From assembly GCA_004554385.1 (NCBI GenBank), contig SFMO01000158.1:1-34525 (forward strand): a stretch of DNA of 34,525 nt, written 5' to 3'. Shown here piece after piece: positions 28,061 to 34,525 of the stretch (positions within the stretch are counted from its first letter, which is position 1; the number at the start of each line of letters is the position of its first letter). The notes beneath the pieces were generated by a model. It was given only the letters and a program-made list of their open reading frames with translations, was not told the DNA's origin and did no database searches. The stretch comes from Ruminococcus flavefaciens. GTDB lineage: Bacteria > Bacillota > Clostridia > Oscillospirales > Ruminococcaceae. The translations under genes were made by a program, and so were the position numbers.

Positions 28061-30823
28061 ATGGGTTTATTCAAGAACATTTTCGGTCCGAACGCTTACT
28101 CAAACCGCGAGCTCAAGCGTATCGAACCTATAAAAAATAAAGTCCTCGAACTGGACGAGGAGTATCAGGCGCTCTCCGACGCAGAGCTCAAGGGCAAGAC
28201 CGCTGAATTCAAGGAAAGACTGGAGGACGGCGAGACTCTTGACGATATCCTCCCCGAGGCTCTTGCTACCGTAAGAGAAGCCGCTTGGCGTGTTCTCGAG
28301 AAAAAGCCTTATCCTGTTCAGATAATCGGTGCCATAGTTCTTCATCAGGGACGTATCGCAGAAATGAAAACAGGTGAAGGTAAAACTCTCGTTGCCTGTG
28401 TAGCTTCTTACCTCAATGCTCTTTCAGGTCTGGGCGTTCATGTCGTTACTGTTAACGATTACCTCGCTAAGACACAGGCTGAGGAAATGGGCAAGGTGCT
28501 CCGCTGGCTGGGACTTACTGTCGGATGTATCCTTCACGGCCTCACTAATGAGCAGCGCCGTGCCGCATACAACTGCGACGTAACCTATGCTACAAATAAC
28601 GAGCTGGGCTTCGATTACCTCCGTGATAACATGGTTACTCACAAGGAAGATCGTGTTCAGCGTGCTCCTAACTTCGCCATCGTGGATGAGGTCGACTCTA
28701 TCCTTATCGATGAGGCTCGTACTCCGCTTATCATTTCGGGACGCGGCGACAAGTCCACAGACCTCTATGCTATCGTTGACCGCTTTGCAAAGACTCTTAC
28801 AGCTACAACAGTAGTTGAAATGGATGACAAGGTGGATCAGGACGCTATTAACGATACTGCCGACTATATCATCGACGAAAAGGCTAAGACCGCTACTATC
28901 ACACAGCGCGGCGTTAAGAAGGCAGAGCAGGCGTTCAGAGTCGAGAACCTTATGGATTCCGAGAATATGACCCTTCTCCACCACATAAATCAGGCTATCA
29001 AGGCTAACGGCGTTATGAAGAACGATATCGACTACGTTGTCAAGGACGGCGAGATCATTATCGTTGACGAGTTCACAGGCCGTCTTATGATGGGACGCCG
29101 TTTCAATGACGGTCTCCACCAGGCTATCGAGGCTAAGGAAGGCGTTAAGATCAAGAGCGAGTCAAAGACACTTGCTACCATCACCTTCCAGAACTTCTTC
29201 CGTCTTTATACAAAGCTCTCAGGTATGACAGGTACTGCTATGACTGAGGAAGACGAGTTCAAGGAGATCTACAAGCTCGACGTTATCGCTATCCCTACCA
29301 ACAAGCCTGTTATCCGTATCGATCACAACGATCAGGTTTATACAACAGAAAAGGGCAAGTATGCCGCTATCATCGAGAAGATCAAGGAGTGCCACGATAA
29401 GGGACAGCCTATCCTCGTCGGTACAGTTTCTATCGAAAAGTCAGAGCTCCTCTCTGCTATGCTCAAGAGAAAGGGCATCAAGCATGAGGTCCTCAACGCA
29501 AAGCAGCATGCCAAGGAAGCTGAGATCGTTGCTCAGGCAGGTAAGTACGGCGCTGTTACCATCGCTACCAACATGGCAGGACGTGGTACAGATATCATGC
29601 TGGGCGGTAACGCAGAATTCCTCGCAAGAGCAGATCTTAGAAAGCGCGAGATACCAGAGGAGATCATCACAGAGGCTATCGGCTTCGCTGATACAGACGA
29701 TCAGGAAGTTATCGAAGCAAGAAAGCTCTACCGTGAGCTTTATGATAAATACAACGCAGAGGTAAAGGAAAAGGCTGTTGCAGTCAAGGAAGCAGGCGGA
29801 CTTTATATCCTCGGTACAGAGCGCCATGAATCACGCCGTATCGATAACCAGCTCCGCGGACGTTCAGGACGTCAGGGCGATGAGGGCGAAAGCTGCTTCT
29901 TCCTCTCAGTAGAGGATAACCTCATGCGTATCTTCGCAGGCGACCGCCTCGAAAACCTTATGAAGACCCTTAATGTTGACGAGAATACCCCTATCGAGAG
30001 CAAAATGCTCACAAGGATCATCGAGTCTTCGCAGAAGAAGGTCGAGGGTCAGAACTTCAGCATAAGAAAGAACGTCCTCAACTATGACGACGTTATGAAT
30101 ACCCAGCGTGAGATCATCTACAAGCAGAGAGCTCAGGTGCTGGACGGTGAGGATCTCCACGAGAGCATTCTCAAGATGATGGAGGATCTTATCAAATCCA
30201 CTGTTGATACCTACCTTGTTGACGATGAGGTCAAGGATGACTGGAATATCGTTGGTCTCAAGGAACACTTCCTCGGCTGGCTCATCGGACCTGAGGACCT
30301 CACCTTCACCGAAGAGGAGCTTCAGGAGGTTTCAAAGGAAGATATCGTCAATGCCCTCAGCACTAAGGCAGGCGAGATTTATCAGGCTAAGGAAGACGAG
30401 TACGGCTCAGAGATCATGCGTGAGCTCGAGAGAGTTATCCTCCTCAAGGTCGTTGATACCAAGTGGATGGCTCATATCGATGATATGGAAGAGCTCAAGA
30501 AGGGTATCGGACTCCGTTCATACGGTCAGAAGAACCCGGTTATCGAGTACCGTTACGAAGGCTTCGAGATGTTCGACGCTATGGTCGAGGCTATCCGTGA
30601 GGATACCATCCGTATGCTCCTTACTGTAAAGCTCCAGAGAAATGAGGCTCCCGAGCGTGAGCAGGTAGCTCAGCCCGATGCGCCTAATGCAGGTGCAGGC
30701 GACGGAAGCTTCTCGGAAGAGCCTGTCCGCGCAAAGAAGATCGGCGATAACGACCCTTGTCCGTGCGGAAGCGGCAAGAAGTATAAAAAGTGCTGCAAGG
30801 CTAAGGATATGGCAAATAAGTGA
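28061..30823 (+). CDS. secA: Protein translocase ATPase SecA
   Basis: 920 aa, full length for SecA. It drives unfolded preproteins through SecYEG using ATP. The N-terminus is typical (FKNIFGPNAYSNRELKRI). Walker A is MKTGEGKT (102-109); then VTVNDYLAKTQAEEMG, the DEVDSILIDEARTPLIISG box, the preprotein cross-linking region, NMAGRGTDIMLGG, and QLRGRSGRQGD in the second motor domain. The extreme C-terminus carries the zinc/SecB-type motif C900-x-C902-x8-C911-C912. Ribosome binding site AAAGGCGG. Its own promoter (27968-27996) follows the terminator of the small membrane protein pair. A lipoprotein gene follows about 90 nt downstream. Confidence 0.98.
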   Translation: MGLFKNIFGPNAYSNRELKRIEPIKNKVLELDEEYQALSDAELKGKTAEFKERLEDGETLDDILPEALATVREAAWRVLEKKPYPVQIIGAIVLHQGRIAEMKTGEGKTLVACVASYLNALSGLGVHVVTVNDYLAKTQAEEMGKVLRWLGLTVGCILHGLTNEQRRAAYNCDVTYATNNELGFDYLRDNMVTHKEDRVQRAPNFAIVDEVDSILIDEARTPLIISGRGDKSTDLYAIVDRFAKTLTATTVVEMDDKVDQDAINDTADYIIDEKAKTATITQRGVKKAEQAFRVENLMDSENMTLLHHINQAIKANGVMKNDIDYVVKDGEIIIVDEFTGRLMMGRRFNDGLHQAIEAKEGVKIKSESKTLATITFQNFFRLYTKLSGMTGTAMTEEDEFKEIYKLDVIAIPTNKPVIRIDHNDQVYTTEKGKYAAIIEKIKECHDKGQPILVGTVSIEKSELLSAMLKRKGIKHEVLNAKQHAKEAEIVAQAGKYGAVTIATNMAGRGTDIMLGGNAEFLARADLRKREIPEEIITEAIGFADTDDQEVIEARKLYRELYDKYNAEVKEKAVAVKEAGGLYILGTERHESRRIDNQLRGRSGRQGDEGESCFFLSVEDNLMRIFAGDRLENLMKTLNVDENTPIESKMLTRIIESSQKKVEGQNFSIRKNVLNYDDVMNTQREIIYKQRAQVLDGEDLHESILKMMEDLIKSTVDTYLVDDEVKDDWNIVGLKEHFLGWLIGPEDLTFTEEELQEVSKEDIVNALSTKAGEIYQAKEDEYGSEIMRELERVILLKVVDTKWMAHIDDMEELKKGIGLRSYGQKNPVIEYRYEGFEMFDAMVEAIREDTIRMLLTVKLQRNEAPEREQVAQPDAPNAGAGDGSFSEEPVRAKKIGDNDPCPCGSGKKYKKCCKAKDMANK

Positions 30824-30912
30824 TACCTTTACCGAAGGGGGACGTGGGATTGCCCCTTACGGCATGAAAGGCTTTTTTGAAAGAGAAAGAAAGGTTTTAT
30901 GAGGTGACATTA

Positions 30913-31929
30913 ATGAAAAAGTATATTCTTCCTGTTGTTCTTCTCGCGCTTCTGTCAGGCTGCGGAAAGGTCAAGGATACTTCGGTTGTAGACAGCCAGA
31001 TCAACATTGTATCAGGTACGGCTTCAGCAACTACCGATAAGGTAACTACCTCCGAAACTGAGACCACTACAAATGACGGCAAGGCTAAAACAACAACTGC
31101 CAAGAAGTCTGCAGGAGATAAGATCTCAGGAACGACTACTTCTGTCAAGGCAACAGGTCGAGTGGTTACAAGAGCTTCAGGCGGAAACAGCGGAGGAGTT
31201 CACGGAACTACAAGAGCCGTGCCAACTGCTCCAAGATCTACTACCAGATCAAATACCTCTTCAACAACAACTCAGCAGCCTTCAACAGAGGCTCCTACAT
31301 ACGATCCTAAGGATCACAGCTCTATCTCATTTGAGTTCAAAAGCGACAAGATCGAGGTATTGCATGTTTACAATGACGGCAAGAAGCGTTCGCCGCAGTC
31401 ACTTACTGTTGATACCTCTGAGATAAAGGAGTTTCTTGATAAGAATCCAAACAAAACTATCAATGATCGTATTGAAAAGGTAGACTTTGATGGTGATGGT
31501 TATCCCGACCTCTTTGTAGTGGAAAAAGAGGATGACCTCAACAAGTCAGGCAAGTACTTCAGATATGATCCCGAAAAGGGCAAGTATGACAGCTGGGACG
31601 AGCTTAATGCCCTGAAATTTGAGATTAATATTCAAGAAGCCACAAACAGACTCATTGTTACCGAAAATATTGACGGAGTTGACTATAAGAAAAAATACTA
31701 TGAATGGAATAGTTTAAATCATCTTATTTTGAAACAGTATGAATATTGTTATACCGTAAAAGAAAATGGTTTTCCAGTTACCGATGAGTTAGGTGTAGTA
31801 GTAAAGAACTTCGAGTATATTTATTATGATGATAATGGAAATGAGATTTCTAAAGAGATTCGTGACATAAAGGGCAACCTTGTAGGCGAAAACGTAGAGC
31901 CTACAACAGAGGAGCATAATGAAGAATAA
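30913..31929 (+). CDS. Thr-rich lipoprotein of unknown function
   Basis: 338 aa from the ATG at 30913 with GAGGTGA upstream; a longer frame to 30877 lacks this. Signal and lipobox: MKKYILPVVLLALLSGCGK, so lipidation at the Cys is expected. Residues about 25-130 are low-complexity Thr/Ser/Lys/Gly, a likely extended cell-wall-spanning stalk. The rest is a globular domain; DFDGDGYPDLFVV near residue 195 resembles a calcium-binding beta-propeller or FG-GAP-type loop. The last third resembles repeated beta hairpins (YEYCYTVKENGF, FEYIYYDDNGNE). The coding sequence becomes markedly AT-richer from about 31620. No further family recognised. Follows secA without a clear terminator and ends before a hairpin at 31966. 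Confidence 0.75.
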   Translation: MKKYILPVVLLALLSGCGKVKDTSVVDSQINIVSGTASATTDKVTTSETETTTNDGKAKTTTAKKSAGDKISGTTTSVKATGRVVTRASGGNSGGVHGTTRAVPTAPRSTTRSNTSSTTTQQPSTEAPTYDPKDHSSISFEFKSDKIEVLHVYNDGKKRSPQSLTVDTSEIKEFLDKNPNKTINDRIEKVDFDGDGYPDLFVVEKEDDLNKSGKYFRYDPEKGKYDSWDELNALKFEINIQEATNRLIVTENIDGVDYKKKYYEWNSLNHLILKQYEYCYTVKENGFPVTDELGVVVKNFEYIYYDDNGNEISKEIRDIKGNLVGENVEPTTEEHNEE

Positions 31930-31965
31930 TCATCTTTGCTTCGGCTTTACTGAATAAAAGAAGCA

Positions 31966-31998
31966 GGCTGCGCCGTAATGAGGTGCAGCCCTTTGTTT
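31966..31998 (+). terminator. Terminator after the lipoprotein gene
   Basis: GGCTGCGCC / GGTGCAGCC (31966-31974 / 31982-31990, one G-U) with a 7-nt loop, followed by CTTTGTTTG. Confidence 0.75.
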
Positions 31999-32021
31999 GA
32001 TAAAAAACAGGAGATATTATT

Positions 32022-32789
32022 ATGAGCGGATACAGTGCGTTTGCGCGGTACTATGACGAGCTTACCGCAAATATTGACTACAGGAAGCGCGGAGAGTACT
32101 TCCACAGCATAATCAAGCGCTTCAAGACCACCAAGGACAATATCCTCCTTGACCTTGCCTGCGGTACTGGAAGTATCTCAGAAGTCATGGCAGGACTGGG
32201 GTACGACGTCATCGGCGTGGACAACTCCGACGAGATGCTTGGCATCGCCATAGACAAGAAGTTTGACAGCGGACTCAATATCCAGTATCTTTGTCAGGAT
32301 ATGAGAAAGCTTGATATGTTCGGCACTATTGATGTTACTATCTGTGCTCTCGACAGTATCAATCACCTTGCAAGCCTTGAAGATGTGAGAAAGGTCTTCG
32401 AGGGGGTGGCGTTTTTCTCTGAGCAGGACGGACTCTTTCTCTTTGATGTAAATACTCCATACAAGCACCGCGTCGTGCTTGCAAACCACACCTTTACTTA
32501 TGAGACAGAAAATGTCTACTGCGTGTGGGAGAATACTCTGAATCCTGAGACTCTTGAGGTCAAAATGAATCTGGAATTCTTCGAGAGGGAGGAGAACGGG
32601 CTTTACTCAAGAAGCTCTGACTGCTTCTCCGAGAGAGCCTTCAGCGAGGCTGATATAGAAAGACTTCTTGAGGAATGCGGCTTTGAGCTTCTGGGCAAGT
32701 ACGGCGATGATACATTTGAAATGCCGGTGTCCGATTCACAGCGCATAGTCTACGCCGCAAGATGTATCAGAAACGGACAGAAATACTGA
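32022..32789 (+). CDS. Class I SAM-dependent methyltransferase
   Basis: 255 aa. Rossmann-like methyltransferase with motif I LLDLACGTGSISEV (about residues 43-56), followed by the acidic GVDNSDEML strand that binds the SAM ribose, and CALDSINHL as motif IV. The C-terminal half is beta-rich, as in small-molecule methyltransferases of the Methyltransf_11/25 groups. The start FARYYDELTANIDY is typical of a widespread Bacillota family whose substrate is unknown. AGGAGA ribosome binding site. First of three tightly spaced genes, with hslO 13 nt later and the HAD gene 3 nt after hslO; no clear promoter is visible, so read-through from upstream may contribute. Confidence 0.88.
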   Translation: MSGYSAFARYYDELTANIDYRKRGEYFHSIIKRFKTTKDNILLDLACGTGSISEVMAGLGYDVIGVDNSDEMLGIAIDKKFDSGLNIQYLCQDMRKLDMFGTIDVTICALDSINHLASLEDVRKVFEGVAFFSEQDGLFLFDVNTPYKHRVVLANHTFTYETENVYCVWENTLNPETLEVKMNLEFFEREENGLYSRSSDCFSERAFSEADIERLLEECGFELLGKYGDDTFEMPVSDSQRIVYAARCIRNGQKY

Positions 32790-32802
32790 AAGGATAAGTG
32801 AA

Positions 32803-33675
32803 ATGGGTAATTTATACAGAGCAATATCAGCGGACGGTTCAGCCTTTGCTGCTGTTCTTGACGCAAAGGATATAGTTTCGGAAATTGAGCGCATACACAA
32901 GACCTCAGCTGTCATCACAGCAGGTCTTGGCAGACTTACCATAGCTGCTTCCCTCATGGGCTATATGCTCAAGGGTGAGGAGGACAGCGTAACTCTTCGC
33001 GTGGACGGCGGAGGTCCTGCAGGACAGCTTGTGGCTGTTGCCGACAGCCGCGGAAATGTCAAGAGCTGCGTGAACAATCCTGTTGTGGAGCTTCCGCTCA
33101 ATCCGCAGGGAAAGCTTGATGTAGGCGGTGCAGTTGGCAGTGACGGTACTCTGTCAGTGGTCAAGGATATGGGGCTCAAAGAGCCCTATGTCGGAGTTAT
33201 ACCACTTGTTTCGGGAGAAATTGCTGAGGATATTGCAAGCTATTATGCTACCAGCGAGCAGATACCAACAGTTTGCAGTCTCGGCGTACTGGTCAATCCC
33301 GACCTTACAGTAAAGGCAGCAGGCGGATTCCTTGTGCAGCTCCTTCCATTTGCCGACGAAAAATGTATAGACATCATAGAGCAGAATGTGGCGAAGATAC
33401 GTCCTGTATCGGCAATGCTTGACGAGGGCATCACTCCAGAGGAGATAGCAAATATGCTCCTGGACGGACTTGAGCCAAATGAGCTTGATACCTCCCACCC
33501 TGCGTACAAGTGCGACTGCAGCCGTGAGCGCACAGAGAGAGTCCTTATCAGTATCGGTAAGGACGAGCTGAAGTCCATAGCGGACGAGGGGAAGGATACT
33601 GCGGTAAGCTGCCATTTCTGCGGCAAGGAGTATGTTTTCACTCCCGATGAAATAAGAAAGCTTATGGGTGAATGA
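32803..33675 (+). CDS. hslO: Redox-regulated chaperone Hsp33
   Basis: 290 aa, family length. A holdase chaperone activated by oxidation. The substrate-binding domain carries GRLTIAASLMGYMLKG and RVDGGGPAGQLVAVAD. The C-terminal redox switch is intact with C237-x-C239 and C270-x2-C273, which bind zinc when reduced and form disulfides on oxidation. Ribosome binding site AAAGGATAAG. Middle gene of the methyltransferase-hslO-HAD run. Confidence 0.97.
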   Translation: MGNLYRAISADGSAFAAVLDAKDIVSEIERIHKTSAVITAGLGRLTIAASLMGYMLKGEEDSVTLRVDGGGPAGQLVAVADSRGNVKSCVNNPVVELPLNPQGKLDVGGAVGSDGTLSVVKDMGLKEPYVGVIPLVSGEIAEDIASYYATSEQIPTVCSLGVLVNPDLTVKAAGGFLVQLLPFADEKCIDIIEQNVAKIRPVSAMLDEGITPEEIANMLLDGLEPNELDTSHPAYKCDCSRERTERVLISIGKDELKSIADEGKDTAVSCHFCGKEYVFTPDEIRKLMGE

Positions 33676-33678
33676 GCC

Positions 33679-34323
33679 ATGATCACAGCGATTTTTGACC
33701 TTGACGGAACTCTTGCCGATACGATCTGTGACCTCGGCGACGCAGTGAACTACGGACTTGAAAAGCTGGGATTTCCAACCCATGACTACGAAAGCTACAA
33801 GAAAATGGTGGGAAACGGTGTGAAAAAGCTCTGCCGGAGGGCCCTGCCGGAGGATAAAAAGGAAAAGACTGAGGAACTGCTCGGCTTGTTCAGAGAATAC
33901 TACAATGTTCACTATCTTGACAAGACCTGCCTTTACGACGGCATGAAGGAGACCCTGGAAAAGCTCAGCGATAGCGGCGTCGTTCTTGCCGTGGCTACCA
34001 ATAAGCCTGAGGACGTCGCAAGAGAGATAGTGATGGAACTTCTTCCGGATACAGATTTTGTAAAGGTGCTTGGCGGCGTGGACTACAGACCGTCTAAGCC
34101 TGACAGTGCTATTCTTATCGAGATATTCGCGGCTCTGCCCGATGTGGAGAACCGCGTGTACATGATAGGCGACAGCAATGTTGACGTTCAGACTGCCAAA
34201 AACGCAGGTATAGAAAGTATAGGCTGTGCGTGGGGATTCCGCGGACGTGCCGAGCTTGAAGCTGAGGGGGCTGACTTTATTGCAGAGAAGCCTGCCGACA
34301 TTGCTGATATAATACTGAAATAA
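33679..34323 (+). CDS. HAD-superfamily phosphatase, phosphoglycolate phosphatase-like
   Basis: 214 aa. Class IA HAD fold. Motif I FDLDGT has nucleophile Asp7 and general acid Asp9; motif II is ATNKPED; the motif III Lys lies in RPSKPD; motif IV is GDSNVD. The cap domain lies between residues about 15 and 80. Resembles Gph/PpaX-type phosphatases; exact substrate (phosphoglycolate, pyrophosphate or a sugar phosphate) is not fixed by sequence. It starts 3 nt after the hslO stop with no strong ribosome binding site, so translation is probably coupled. Followed by what looks like half of a terminator interrupted by an insertion sequence. Confidence 0.93.
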   Translation: MITAIFDLDGTLADTICDLGDAVNYGLEKLGFPTHDYESYKKMVGNGVKKLCRRALPEDKKEKTEELLGLFREYYNVHYLDKTCLYDGMKETLEKLSDSGVVLAVATNKPEDVAREIVMELLPDTDFVKVLGGVDYRPSKPDSAILIEIFAALPDVENRVYMIGDSNVDVQTAKNAGIESIGCAWGFRGRAELEAEGADFIAEKPADIADIILK

Positions 34324-34370
34324 AATCCGAAGCCAAGGGATTTCCCTTACGGCAGGATCATGTCATAAAA

Positions 34371-34390
34371 ATTACCGGGCCCGTAATGAA
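34371..34390 (+). other. Left half of a terminator, apparently split by an insertion
   Basis: ATTACCGGGCCCG (34371-34383), preceded by an A-run and followed by TAATGAA, looks like the left arm and loop of a terminator of the same style as 24608-24635. The expected right arm is missing; insertion sequence DNA starts at about 34392 instead. Confidence 0.4.
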
Positions 34391-34391
34391 A

Positions 34392-34525
34392 TGCTCCCCT
34401 TTTGTTAGACAATGTGGTATAATAGAAATATACCAAAATGAAGTCTAACGAAAGGGGACATTTTTATGCCAAAAGGAAAACCAAACAAGAGATATACACC
34501 TGAATTCAAGATCAAGGTTGTTGAA
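34392..34525 (+). mobile_element. Left end of an IS3-like insertion sequence
   Basis: The element seems to begin with TGCTCCCCTTTTGTTAGAC (34392-34410), a TG-starting terminal repeat. An inverted copy lies inside at 34443-34460 (16 bp can pair, one G-U). Between them is an extended -10 promoter TGGTATAAT (34415-34423) with no good -35. The inner copy contains the transposase ribosome binding site AAAGGGG. The element runs off the window, so the right end, target duplication and complete transposase are not visible. Confidence 0.7.
34466..34525 (+). CDS. Transposase N-terminus (IS3-family OrfA-like), cut by window edge
   Basis: Twenty codons are visible, ending with KRYTPEFKIKVVE, the characteristic start of IS3-type OrfA helix-turn-helix transposase subunits (RYTPEFK..vV). 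ATG at 34466 with AAAGGGG upstream. In this family OrfA is usually joined to the DDE-carrying OrfB by frameshifting or is expressed separately; neither can be seen here. Belonging to the IS150/IS3 group is probable, not certain. Confidence 0.75.
   Translation, partial: MPKGKPNKRYTPEFKIKVVE

Noticed and set aside
28424..29119. A 231-aa antisense frame in secA
   Set aside because: Shadow of secA.
33154..33912. A 252-aa antisense frame across hslO and the HAD gene
   Set aside because: Spans two real genes on the other strand and has no start signals.

Overview
The window looks like a chromosomal segment of a cellulosome-producing Ruminococcus (Bacillota, Oscillospiraceae), close to the R. flavefaciens / R. 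champanellensis type. The evidence is two secreted proteins with long Thr-rich linkers and C-terminal dockerins (GH53 galactanase at 12143-13732, lysozyme-like protein at 22683-24566), strong AAAGGAG-type ribosome binding sites, textbook sigma-A promoters, a four-cysteine S18, and a lone IreB-type regulator. The species is inferred from these family features; no database was consulted.

Layout. Positions 1-119 hold the start of a secreted protein (minus strand), preceded by a structured leader and a T-rich non-coding stretch. 670-2580 is a cytoplasmic sugar-receptor-like / GGDEF protein. 2636-8895 (minus) is a six-gene run: alkD-like protein, queA, a PAS protein, tgt, a large membrane protein and a hotdog thioesterase. 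8941-12143 is a lysine-riboswitch-controlled asd-dapA-dapB operon. 12143-14403 (minus) is a NERD protein followed by the GH53-dockerin enzyme. 14543-14761 is a small DUF378 membrane protein. 14859-15982 (minus) is the rpsF-ssb-rpsR operon, preceded by a lipoprotein gene (16126-16770, minus). 16998-20534 carries a CPA2 antiporter, ispF, a GIY-YIG protein and hflX. 21005-24566 carries a YnbB-type PLP enzyme, a MIF-like tautomerase and the dockerin lysozyme-like protein. 24705-27184 has a TSCPD protein, a membrane-anchored GH25 muramidase, IreB and an Sfp-type phosphopantetheinyl transferase. 27329-27855 is a pair of small two-helix membrane proteins. 28061-34323 has secA, a lipoprotein, a methyltransferase, hslO and a HAD phosphatase. 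The window ends inside an IS3-like insertion sequence.

Most of the window is conserved core metabolism: lysine/peptidoglycan precursor synthesis, queuosine tRNA modification, ribosome and replication proteins, isoprenoid synthesis, protein export and redox chaperoning. Accessory content is concentrated in the dockerin proteins, the two hairpin-rich intergenic repeats (18218-18422 and 20588-20975), the divergent phosphopantetheinyl transferase / small membrane protein locus with two operator-like palindromes 21 bp apart, and the insertion sequence at the right edge.

I do not see a complete new defence or mobile system. The least explained items are: the structured leader at 182-234; the paired GRIG-tailed membrane proteins with their operator region; the shared composite repeats; the dockerin-tagged lytic-transglycosylase-like protein; and the insertion sequence that appears to sit inside a terminator and can hide its own ribosome binding site in read-through RNA. 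No tRNA, rRNA or CRISPR array was recognised.
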